Translations under genes and position numbers: made by a program | Part shown: positions 8,704-15,416 of the stretch, piece after piece | How positions within the stretch are numbered: the first letter of the stretch is position 1 | Layout of the letters: each line of letters opens with the position of its first letter | Assembly: GCF_900115845.1 (NCBI RefSeq) | Contig: NZ_FOXX01000006.1 | Location: 186,001 to 250,000 of the forward strand | From: Priestia endophytica DSM 13796 | GTDB taxonomy: Bacteria > Bacillota > Bacilli > Bacillales > Bacillaceae_H | DNA: 64,000 nucleotides | Reading direction: 5' to 3' | Notes under the pieces: model-generated | Told to the model about the DNA's origin: nothing | Seen by the model: the letters and a program-made list of their open reading frames with translations, nothing else | Database searches by the model: none

Positions 8704-9843
8704 ATGAGGAAGAAAACAAAGCTTATTCACGGTGGGATCTCGACTGACAAAGAAACAGGAGCAGTTTCTATTCCTATATACCATTCAAGTACGTATAAAC
8801 AAGAAGAACCAGGTGAGCCGAAGGAATATGAGTATGCTCGAACAGGAAATCCAACGCGTTTTGCTGTAGAAGAACTGATTAAAGATTTAGAAGAAGGAGA
8901 AAGAGGCTTTGCATTTAGTTCAGGAATGGCTGCCATAACATCTGTTGTTCTCCTGTTTCAAAAAGGAGATCATTTTCTTTTAAGTGATGATGTATACGGA
9001 GGCTCTTTTCGGGTCATTACGAAAGTGTTAAGTCGCTTTGGCATTGAGGCGACATTCGTAGATACAAGTAAGGTTGAAAACATAGAGCCAGCGATTAAAA
9101 AAAATACGAAGGCCATCTTTATTGAAACACCAACAAACCCGTTACTAAAGATTACAAATATAAAAGAAGCGGCTGCAATTGCCAAGCGCTATAACCTTCT
9201 TACGATTGTAGATAACACGTTTAGTACGCCTTATTGGCAAAATCCGCTTACGCTTGGAGCTGACATTGTCCTTCATAGTGCAACAAAATATCTTGGTGGA
9301 CATAGTGATGTTGTAGCAGGGTTAGCCGTGGTGAATAATAAGAAACTAGGAGATGATCTACATTTCGTTCAAAACTCAACAGGAGCCATACTTAGTCCAC
9401 ATGATTCATGGCTTCTTATGAGAGGCATAAAAACACTTGGCATTCGGATGGAAGAACATGAGCAAAACGCAAGGGAGATTGTAGACTTTTTAGTTCAACA
9501 TAAAGAAGTGAAGAACGTGTACTATCCTGGTCTTTCTTCTCATCCAAATCATTCAATAGCTGTAACCCAAGCGCGAGGATTTGGTGGAATGATTTCGTTT
9601 GAAGTAGAGTCAGAGGAAAAAGCACGAGCGATCGTGAAGAAAACCAAATATTTCACACTTGCTGAAAGTCTTGGTGCTGTTGAGAGCTTAATTTCGATTC
9701 CAGCCCTTATGACTCATGCTTCAATTCCAAAAGAAAGACGTGAACAATTAGGCATTACAGATGGATTAATCCGTATTTCAGTAGGTCTTGAAGATAAAGA
9801 TGACTTAATAGAAGACTTGAAAGAAGCCTTATCTTTTCAATAA
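8704..9843 (+). CDS. mccB: Cystathionine gamma-lyase / homocysteine gamma-lyase (MccB/YrhB)
   Basis: The 379-residue fold-type I PLP enzyme has its PLP lysine in DIVLHSATKYLGGHSDVVAG (about residue 196). It also has the family blocks YARTGNPTRFAVEELI and SLGAVESLISIPALMTHASIP. With MccA just upstream it should cleave cystathionine to cysteine, 2-oxobutyrate and ammonia. The ATG at 8704 lies 5 bp after GGAGGAG, whose bases are the end of mccA, so translation is probably coupled. A strong terminator follows the stop. Confidence 0.92.
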   Translation: MRKKTKLIHGGISTDKETGAVSIPIYHSSTYKQEEPGEPKEYEYARTGNPTRFAVEELIKDLEEGERGFAFSSGMAAITSVVLLFQKGDHFLLSDDVYGGSFRVITKVLSRFGIEATFVDTSKVENIEPAIKKNTKAIFIETPTNPLLKITNIKEAAAIAKRYNLLTIVDNTFSTPYWQNPLTLGADIVLHSATKYLGGHSDVVAGLAVVNNKKLGDDLHFVQNSTGAILSPHDSWLLMRGIKTLGIRMEEHEQNAREIVDFLVQHKEVKNVYYPGLSSHPNHSIAVTQARGFGGMISFEVESEEKARAIVKKTKYFTLAESLGAVESLISIPALMTHASIPKERREQLGITDGLIRISVGLEDKDDLIEDLKEALSFQ

Positions 9844-9846
9844 TGT

Positions 9847-9879
9847 AAAAAAAGACAAAGATATCTTTGTCTTTTTTTT
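9847..9879 (+). terminator. Rho-independent terminator after mccB
   Basis: An A-run/T-run hairpin with core AAAGACAAAGAT/ATCTTTGTCTTT begins 4 bases after the mccB stop codon and ends in T8. Confidence 0.92.
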
Positions 9880-9919
9880 GTGGGAGCAGAGAGCTTTTTC
9901 GTTATTTCCGTTCATAACG

Positions 9920-9948
9920 TTGACATGCTTTATAAAGGCCTATATAAT
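9920..9948 (+). promoter_or_regulatory. SigA promoter of the YitT-family gene
   Basis: TTGACA (9920-9925) and TATAAT (9943-9948) are both perfect and are spaced 17 bp apart, 61 bp before the start codon. Confidence 0.88.
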
Positions 9949-10008
9949 ACAGAACGGACTTTATAAGATACGGTAAAACGTTAGACAGCAAGAGAAAGGA
10001 GGAACCAT

Positions 10009-10854
10009 ATGAAAACTGTTTATAAAGATCTTTTACTCATTATAGTTGGATCTCTTCTTGTTGCAGCTTCTATTGATTTTTTTGTTGTCCCGAATAAGCT
10101 TGGAGATGGAAGTTCTGTTGGAATTGCTCTTGTACTTTATTATCTTTTTCATATCCCAACAAGCGTTAGTACCTTTGTTGTTAACATTGTGTTTATTGCT
10201 ATTTCAGCTAAGTTTTTGACGAAAAGAACAATTGCTTACACGGTGTTAGGAGCCTTTATGACGTCTGTGTTCCTGAGCCTCGTTGCTTTTATTCCATTTA
10301 AAGTAGAAGATATGATTTTAGGTATTGTATTCGGAGCACTTTTAATGGGGGCTGGGCTTGCCCTTATTTTTATTGCAGATGGTTCTACGGGAGGAACAAC
10401 ACTTCTTGCCTATTTGCTGAACTATACAAAAGGCTACAATATTTCTAAAAGTATGTTTTATATGGATAGCTTAATTATCTTGGCATCTGTTTTCGCAATT
10501 GGTGTACACAATACGCTTTATACGTTCATTTTTGTTTATTTGTGCGCTAAGATTGTGAACATTTTTATCGAAGGATTTCATAATAAAAAAGCTGTGACGA
10601 TTATGTCTGCAAAACACGAAGAAATTGCAAATTACGTAACGAAAAATTGTGGACATGCTGCTACTATTTTTTATGGATACGGTTTTTATGAAAATAAAAA
10701 CAAGCATATTATCTATACGGTTATTAAAAAGAACGAACTGTTAAAAGTAAAGCGAAATGTAACCAAAATAGATCCTCAATCTTTCATTGTGATTCATGAT
10801 GTAAAAGAAGTTGTAGGAGGCAAATTTGGATTTATAAGCTCTTCTGCGAAATGA
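10009..10854 (+). CDS. YitT-family membrane protein
   Basis: The 281-residue protein has about five to six membrane segments in residues 1-175 (YitT/DUF161 part). This is followed by a cytosolic alpha/beta domain of about 85 residues (DUF2179: KAVTIMSAKHEEIANYV...GYGFYENKNKHIIYTVI). The marker block IADGSTGGTTLLAYLLN is typical. The family is common in Bacillaceae, usually as several paralogues, and has no established transport substrate. It has its own strong SigA promoter and terminator and no functional link to either neighbour. Confidence 0.88.
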   Translation: MKTVYKDLLLIIVGSLLVAASIDFFVVPNKLGDGSSVGIALVLYYLFHIPTSVSTFVVNIVFIAISAKFLTKRTIAYTVLGAFMTSVFLSLVAFIPFKVEDMILGIVFGALLMGAGLALIFIADGSTGGTTLLAYLLNYTKGYNISKSMFYMDSLIILASVFAIGVHNTLYTFIFVYLCAKIVNIFIEGFHNKKAVTIMSAKHEEIANYVTKNCGHAATIFYGYGFYENKNKHIIYTVIKKNELLKVKRNVTKIDPQSFIVIHDVKEVVGGKFGFISSSAK

Positions 10855-10856
10855 AC

Positions 10857-10903
10857 AAAAAGCTTTTAAGGTGAATGATTATCTTCATCTTAAAGGCTTT
10901 TTT
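10857..10903 (+). terminator. Terminator after the YitT-family gene
   Basis: A long imperfect hairpin (AAAAGCTTTTAAGGTGAA against TTCATCTTAAAGGCTTTT) is followed by a T-run. Confidence 0.85.
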
Positions 10904-10941
10904 GTTTTGATGGGAAGCAGGAAATAAGAAAAAACAATAGG

Positions 10942-10971
10942 TGAATGAGACAATCCCTTCTTAGCATACAA
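10942..10971 (+). promoter_or_regulatory. Possible sporulation sigma promoter of the manganese catalase gene
   Basis: TGAATG (10942-10947) and CATACAA (10965-10971) are 17 bp apart. This resembles the SigF/SigG pattern TGHATR-N-CATAHTA with one mismatch; CATACAAC also fits a SigE -10. I see no good SigA promoter in this gap. Inference only. Confidence 0.45.
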
Positions 10972-11010
10972 CGTAATAGACAGCATTGTTGTCATAAGGA
11001 GGGTACAACT

Positions 11011-11907
11011 ATGATCAAACGAATAGATAAGCTGCTTATCGATTTACCCAAATCCGTACATCCAGATGCTAATGCTGCTGCTGCTGTGCAGGAGCTTTTA
11101 GGCGGAAAATTTGGCGAGATGTCAACGCTTAATACCTATATGTTTCAATCTTTTAACTTTCGTCATAAAAAGAAGTTCCGTCCTTTTTATGAACTTATTG
11201 CAAGTATCACAGCGGAAGAATTTGGGCATGTTGAGCTTGTCTCAAATGCAATTAATTTGATGATTGAAGGAACAACATTCCCGGAAGATCCAGATCTTGC
11301 TCCAATGAGGGAGGCAAAGGATAAACGAAACACGCAGCATTTTATTAGAACAGCTCAAACGGCATTTCCTGCTAATTCAATGGGTCTGCCATGGACAGGT
11401 GATTATATTGAAACAAGTGGGAATTTAATCTTTGATCTTCTGCACAACTTTTTTCTTGAATGTGGAGCACGCACGCATAAAATGCGTGTATACGAAATGA
11501 CAGATCATCCTGTTGCGCGGGAAATGATTGGATATCTGCTTGTACGAGGTACAACACATGCGGTTGCTTATGCAAAAGCGCTTCAAGTTGCAACAGGTGT
11601 TGATGTAACAAAATTGCTTCCAATTCCAGAACTCGAAAATAAGCGTTTTGATAGCGCTCGAAAATTTGAAGAGCAAAATGTTCATACGAAACTATACACA
11701 TTTAGCGATGCAGATTATAAGCAAATAGCAAAAATATGGAGAGGACCTCATCCATCAGATGGAAAGCCTGTACAAGTTGTAGAGGGAACGCCAAGAGGAG
11801 GAACAATTCCAGATTTAGAACCCATTACAGAAGAGTTTGCACCAGGTGTTTCAGAAGAAGACTTTATGAAAATATTAGCTCGTTTAAAAAGCTCTGCTGG
11901 CATATAG
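11011..11907 (+). CDS. Manganese (non-haem) catalase
   Basis: This 298-residue protein is of the dimanganese catalase family, which disproportionates hydrogen peroxide without haem. The four-helix bundle carries two E-x2-H type metal sites. The first is in ASITAEEFGHVELVSNAINL (about residues 64-83). The second is in the helix starting FLECGARTHKMR plus VRGTTHAVAYAKAL. The C-terminal tail (GTPRGGTIPDLEPITEEFAPG) is family-typical. B. subtilis relatives are YdbD, YjqC and the spore coat protein CotJC. No cotJA/cotJB genes are adjacent, so a YdbD/YjqC-type role is likelier. The ATG at 11011 follows AAGGAGGG by 8 bp. The upstream promoter looks sporulation-specific. Confidence 0.9.
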   Translation: MIKRIDKLLIDLPKSVHPDANAAAAVQELLGGKFGEMSTLNTYMFQSFNFRHKKKFRPFYELIASITAEEFGHVELVSNAINLMIEGTTFPEDPDLAPMREAKDKRNTQHFIRTAQTAFPANSMGLPWTGDYIETSGNLIFDLLHNFFLECGARTHKMRVYEMTDHPVAREMIGYLLVRGTTHAVAYAKALQVATGVDVTKLLPIPELENKRFDSARKFEEQNVHTKLYTFSDADYKQIAKIWRGPHPSDGKPVQVVEGTPRGGTIPDLEPITEEFAPGVSEEDFMKILARLKSSAGI

Positions 11908-11913
11908 CATGTT

Positions 11914-11940
11914 GTCCCCATTTAAAATGGGGACTTTTTT
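11914..11940 (+). terminator. Rho-independent terminator after the manganese catalase gene
   Basis: A perfect hairpin GTCCCCATTT/AAATGGGGAC begins 7 bp after the stop codon and is followed by T6. Confidence 0.92.
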
Positions 11941-12127
11941 GTAGAAAAAGTACTGTTTCTTTTTGAGAAAGCAGCTTATTGTTATACTTTGAAAGCATAC
12001 TGAACGAAATAACTAATACAAAAAAGTAGGAAGGGTTCGATATAGCAGGAATAGAGAGAAGAAAAATAAAGAGATCCTTCATCATCTCAAGTACCTACAT
12101 GAAACAGCATAAAAAGGAGAATCTAGG

Positions 12128-12316
12128 ATGAAGCGTAAAATTAAAATAAGCGGTACTGGTGCTTATCTTCCGGAGATGGTTGTAGACGCAGAGGAAATGG
12201 ATGAGCTTATTGGAGATATCATCATCTTCATTGTTCTGTTATTTTTAACGCAAAAAGAAAACCCTTTCACAAAAAGTGTTTCTAGCCTATTCTTAATACA
12301 TGAGAAGGGGGATTGA
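12128..12316 (+). pseudogene. 5' remnant of a FabH-like (3-oxoacyl-ACP synthase III) gene
   Basis: The first 29 residues (opening MKRKIKISGTGAYLPEMVVD, then AEEMDELIG) match the N-terminus of beta-ketoacyl-ACP synthase III proteins, where xxGTGxYLPxxxVxxxELdxxiG is conserved. The similarity then stops abruptly at residue 30 (DIIIFIVLLFLTQ...) and the frame closes at residue 62. A full enzyme is about 320 residues and the catalytic Cys-His-Asn part is missing entirely, so this is a deletion scar. It keeps a good ribosome binding site (AAGGAG at 12115). Its stop ends 2 bp before the ATG of the sigma-54 activator, so it may still act as a leader ORF. The N-terminal match is from memory of the family. 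Confidence 0.75.
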
Positions 12317-12318
12317 AA

Positions 12319-13671
12319 ATGGGGAAAGAGATCTCTATGCAACATGGTGCAGAATGGTGGAAAGCCGTTGCTCACTGTATTCATGATGGAATTCTTGTTA
12401 TTGATAAGCATGAAATTGTAAGAATGATTAACCCAGAATACACGAAAATTACAGGTGTCACACAACATATTATTGGAAAACCGCTCAGTGCATATAGACG
12501 TGGTGCTAAGCTTCCACAAACGTTAAAGGATGGGAAAATAAGAGCAGGAGTGTATAGAAAAACAGAAGACCGAGAATATATGGTGGATATGGCTCCTATT
12601 ATATTGGATGGAGAAGTTGTAGGAGCTGTTTCAGTTTGTAAAAGCTTAACAGAAGTAGATAAGCTTTCTCAGGAATTAAAAAGGCAAAGAGAAAAGGTTG
12701 AAACATTAAAAAGTCGGATGAATAGAGCTTATGAAGCAAAGTATACGTTTGAAGATATTATGGGTAAGAGTGATAAGGTGAAAAAAGCCATTTCTATTGC
12801 TGAAAAGGCTTCAGCATCCTCTTTTCCTGTGCTTATAACAGGGGAGAGTGGAACAGGAAAAGAGCTATTTGCCCAAAGTATTCATAATAAAAGTGAGCGA
12901 AGTGGACGAGCATTTGTTCCTGTAAATTGTGCAGCCATTCCATCTTCATTGCTAGAAAGCGAGCTTTTTGGATACGGAGAAGGAGCATTCACAAATGCGA
13001 AAAAAAACGGCAAGCCAGGGCTTTTCGAAGTAGCGCATGAAGGCACACTATTTCTAGATGAAATAGGTGATATGCCCTCAAGCCTGCAGGCTAAGCTTCT
13101 TCGCGTTTTACAAGAGAAAAAGCTTCGAAGAGTAGGAGAAACAAAAGAGCGAGAAATAGATGTGAGAATTATTGCTGCGACACACCGTAATATCGAACAG
13201 CTTGTGCACAAAAACCATTTTAGAGAAGATTTATTTTATCGATTAAACGTTATTCGCATTGAAGTTCCTCCTTTACGAGAGCGAAAAGAAGATATTTCTA
13301 TACTTATTGAATCTCAAGCTTCTGAATTTACTTCGTACATTTTTGAGGAGGAAGCTGTTCGTGTCTTAAGAAGCTATGAGTGGCCAGGAAATATTAGAGA
13401 GTTAAAAAATACTGTAGACTATGCTACTTGTATGGCGGATAACGAATACATTACAGTAGAAAACTTACCCTCATTTATTGTAAAGAAAGGAGAAAAAAAT
13501 AAAGAAGAAAGTGAAACATTGCAAGAAATGATAAGAAGAAGAGAAAAAGAATATATTCAAAAAGCATTAAGTACATGTGGACACGATATTAAAGGAAAGA
13601 AAAAAGCAGCGGAGGTATTAGGCATCTCTCTTGCTACTTTGTACAACAAGTTAAAGAAGCTTAACATGTGA
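12319..13671 (+). CDS. Sigma-54-dependent transcriptional activator (PAS-AAA+-Fis)
   Basis: This is a 450-residue enhancer-binding protein. A PAS domain covers about residues 10-110 (GILVIDKHEIVRMINPEYTKITG), and a short coiled linker runs to about 140. The AAA+ domain has Walker A GESGTGKELFA, Walker B TLFLDEIGDMP and an R-finger region VRIIAATHRN..REDLFYRLNVI. A Fis-type helix-turn-helix closes the protein (KKKAAEVLGISLATLYNKLKKL). The sigma-54 contact loop reads GAFTNA (residues 222-227) instead of GAFTGA. The start ATG follows GGGGG by 7-8 bp. A sigma-54 promoter and upstream dyads lie immediately downstream of the gene, so it very probably controls the hydrolase-CitMHS-AtuA operon. The signal sensed by PAS is unknown. 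Confidence 0.9.
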   Translation: MGKEISMQHGAEWWKAVAHCIHDGILVIDKHEIVRMINPEYTKITGVTQHIIGKPLSAYRRGAKLPQTLKDGKIRAGVYRKTEDREYMVDMAPIILDGEVVGAVSVCKSLTEVDKLSQELKRQREKVETLKSRMNRAYEAKYTFEDIMGKSDKVKKAISIAEKASASSFPVLITGESGTGKELFAQSIHNKSERSGRAFVPVNCAAIPSSLLESELFGYGEGAFTNAKKNGKPGLFEVAHEGTLFLDEIGDMPSSLQAKLLRVLQEKKLRRVGETKEREIDVRIIAATHRNIEQLVHKNHFREDLFYRLNVIRIEVPPLRERKEDISILIESQASEFTSYIFEEEAVRVLRSYEWPGNIRELKNTVDYATCMADNEYITVENLPSFIVKKGEKNKEESETLQEMIRRREKEYIQKALSTCGHDIKGKKKAAEVLGISLATLYNKLKKLNM

Positions 13672-13730
13672 GATTTCTAAAAGGTTAGAAAGCATTCTAA
13701 CCTTTTAGAAATCTTTTCTTTTTCTCTTTT
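13672..13730 (+). terminator. Perfect 19-bp hairpin with T-rich tail after the sigma-54 activator gene
   Basis: Bases 13672-13690 are the exact reverse complement of 13695-13713, with a 4-base loop. The hairpin begins one base after the stop codon and a T/C-rich tail follows. It should end the activator transcript. Each arm also forms half of a TTCTA/TTAGAAA dyad (13674-13691 and 13694-13711), so it probably doubles as enhancer DNA. Confidence 0.75.
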
Positions 13731-13782
13731 TATAAAGGAAATTCATTTTAGAGCGAGGAGAAAAGTTCTAGAAATTTAGAAA
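13674..13782. promoter_or_regulatory. Candidate enhancer (UAS) array for the sigma-54 activator
   Basis: Three dyads share the plan xTTCTAx-N4-TTAGAAA: TTTCTAA-AAGG-TTAGAAA (13674-13691), ATTCTAA-CCTT-TTAGAAA (13694-13711) and GTTCTAG-AAAT-TTAGAAA (13765-13782). Their centres lie about 200, 180 and 108 bp before the -24 box, the usual distance for activators working by DNA looping. The first two are 20 bp apart, that is two helical turns. A wider pair, TTTCTAA-N12-TTAGAAA, is at 13798-13823. Confidence 0.7.
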
Positions 13783-13829
13783 AGCTAAGGAAAGCGCTTT
13801 CTAATTAAATTTACCGTTAGAAAATTTCT

Positions 13830-13859
13830 TTTCTTTAAAAACAGCTGTTTTTAAAGAAA
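13830..13859. repeat. Perfect 30-bp palindrome upstream of the -24 box
   Basis: Bases 13830-13844 are the exact reverse complement of 13845-13859, centred on CAGCTG. It lies 22 bp before the -24 box. It differs from the TTAGAAA dyads, so a second regulator or a cruciform-like architectural role is possible. Confidence 0.8.
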
Positions 13860-13881
13860 GCAACATTAAAAATGATCAGGT

Positions 13882-13897
13882 TGGCATGCATCTTGCA
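13882..13897 (+). promoter_or_regulatory. Sigma-54 (SigL) -24/-12 promoter
   Basis: TGGCAT (13882-13887), five bases, then TTGCA (13893-13897) match the TGGCAY-N5-TTGCW consensus. The invariant GG and GC are exactly 10 bp apart. It lies 42 bp before the hydrolase start codon. The neighbouring sigma-54 activator supports it strongly. Confidence 0.93.
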
Positions 13898-13939
13898 CTA
13901 TATAAAGCAAGAAAGGATGGAGAGGAAAGGAGAAAAAAA

Positions 13940-15391
13940 ATGAAAAGAACTCACTTTAAAAAGTTTTTTATAGCTAGTACAGCTGCTTGTTGTTTTTTCT
14001 GTATGTCTGAAAATACAAAAGCACAAAGATTTATCGATGGAGCTCATAGTGTCACAGTAGAACAATTTAACGGAAAAAATGGGAACTGGCTTACAACTAA
14101 GAATCCTGATCAGCTTCAAAAAGCAGGAGGATTATCAGGTGCCACATTGTGGGGAGTGAAAGAAGATGAGACAGGATTTTACCGCTACTACAGTCCAAAA
14201 GAGGTGAAAGGAAAAGAAATTCGGGGAGCGTTTGGAGATGCTCGTTTTGTTATTCGAGTTCCTAGGGACTGGAATGGAAAGCTTGTTGTTTCAGCTCCAG
14301 GAGGAAATGCGAGTGAAATGTCTAATGATCTTCTCTTCAGTGATTATGTGTTAGAAAAAGGATATGCCTATGCCTCAACAGATAAAGGAACATTTGGTGG
14401 AGACAATGCGCTTGTTTCAAAAGACGACTCTCTAGCAGAATGGCATATGAGATTTCGGCAATTAACGAAAGCCGCTCAGTCGTATTTATCAGAGCATTAT
14501 AAAAGTAAACTTATTGCTCCTCAAGCTGAAGGGGCAGGGAAGCTTGTTTCATTAAAGCATCCTATCCCAACATATGCTGTTGGTTACTCTAATGGTGGAT
14601 ATGTTGTACGCTATGCGCTTGAGCATGATAATGAAAAAAATCCTCTCTTTGATGGTGGAGTTGATATGGCAGGAGTGTTATGGAGAGCAAATGAACCAAA
14701 CTTGATCACCTCTTATACACAAATTGTTCAACATGCAGGAGATGCTCTTTACGGGGAAGGCAAGAAGAAAGAAAAAGCCATTGAAGGGATGTATGAAGCA
14801 GGTCTTCCTAGCGGAACAGAAAACTACTGGTTTTATTCAGATCAGCATAAATGGTTCAATACGTTAAATAGATATCGAGATGAGCTAGATCCAACAGCTA
14901 AGAAAACAATACCGTGGCAGCAGTATACAAACTATGATCAATTTGGGCTGCGCAACAGGTCCAATGATTATATTTTTAACAGCTATCATTTTGATAAAAG
15001 ACCAGACTATGTGAAAAAAACGGTGAAAGAAATTGAGAATACAGGAGAAATCAAAGCACCGCTTATTACTGTCTTTGGAACATGGGACGCTGTTTTATTC
15101 CCTGATATTCATGCTTATCCGTATGAAAATCTTGTTAAAAACAGTGGAAACGATGATTATCGTCTTTATATGATTGAAAAAGGTGCGCATTCTGATGCTC
15201 TTGTACGTAGTGAATATGATATCCAAAAAGATAGACAGCCGCTTGCTCCTTATGTTCATCAGAGCTTTGACCTTGTTGTTGAATGGGTAGAGAACGGTCA
15301 AAAGCCACCAAGAAGCAAAAAAATCGCTACACCTCAAAATAGACTCAAAGTAGAAAGCATTCAAACGGGAAAGGAAATAGAACCTTATTAG
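13940..15391 (+). CDS. Secreted alpha/beta hydrolase (tannase/3HB-oligomer hydrolase-like), first gene of the sigma-54 operon
   Basis: The 483-residue protein has a Sec signal peptide (basic MKRTHFKKFF, hydrophobic core, likely cleavage after SENTKA). A catalytic triad can be assigned from motifs: Ser217 in GYSNGG, Asp383 in GTWDAV and His417 in KGAHSD. The block FDGGVDMAGVLW follows the nucleophile region. The architecture resembles secreted tannase-like and 3-hydroxybutyrate-oligomer hydrolases, but I cannot place it in one family. The ATG at 13940 follows AAAGGAG by 8 bp; the longer frame from 13886 overlaps the sigma-54 promoter and is rejected. It probably frees an acid outside the cell that the CitMHS permease then imports. 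Confidence 0.78.
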   Translation: MKRTHFKKFFIASTAACCFFCMSENTKAQRFIDGAHSVTVEQFNGKNGNWLTTKNPDQLQKAGGLSGATLWGVKEDETGFYRYYSPKEVKGKEIRGAFGDARFVIRVPRDWNGKLVVSAPGGNASEMSNDLLFSDYVLEKGYAYASTDKGTFGGDNALVSKDDSLAEWHMRFRQLTKAAQSYLSEHYKSKLIAPQAEGAGKLVSLKHPIPTYAVGYSNGGYVVRYALEHDNEKNPLFDGGVDMAGVLWRANEPNLITSYTQIVQHAGDALYGEGKKKEKAIEGMYEAGLPSGTENYWFYSDQHKWFNTLNRYRDELDPTAKKTIPWQQYTNYDQFGLRNRSNDYIFNSYHFDKRPDYVKKTVKEIENTGEIKAPLITVFGTWDAVLFPDIHAYPYENLVKNSGNDDYRLYMIEKGAHSDALVRSEYDIQKDRQPLAPYVHQSFDLVVEWVENGQKPPRSKKIATPQNRLKVESIQTGKEIEPY

Positions 15392-15416
15392 CCGAAAAAA
15401 GATAGGGGGGGAAAGC

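Noticed and set aside
13886-13939. Longer start for the secreted hydrolase at 13886
   Set aside because: It overlaps the sigma-54 -12 element and would put 18 charged residues before the signal peptide; the ATG at 13940 has a good ribosome binding site.
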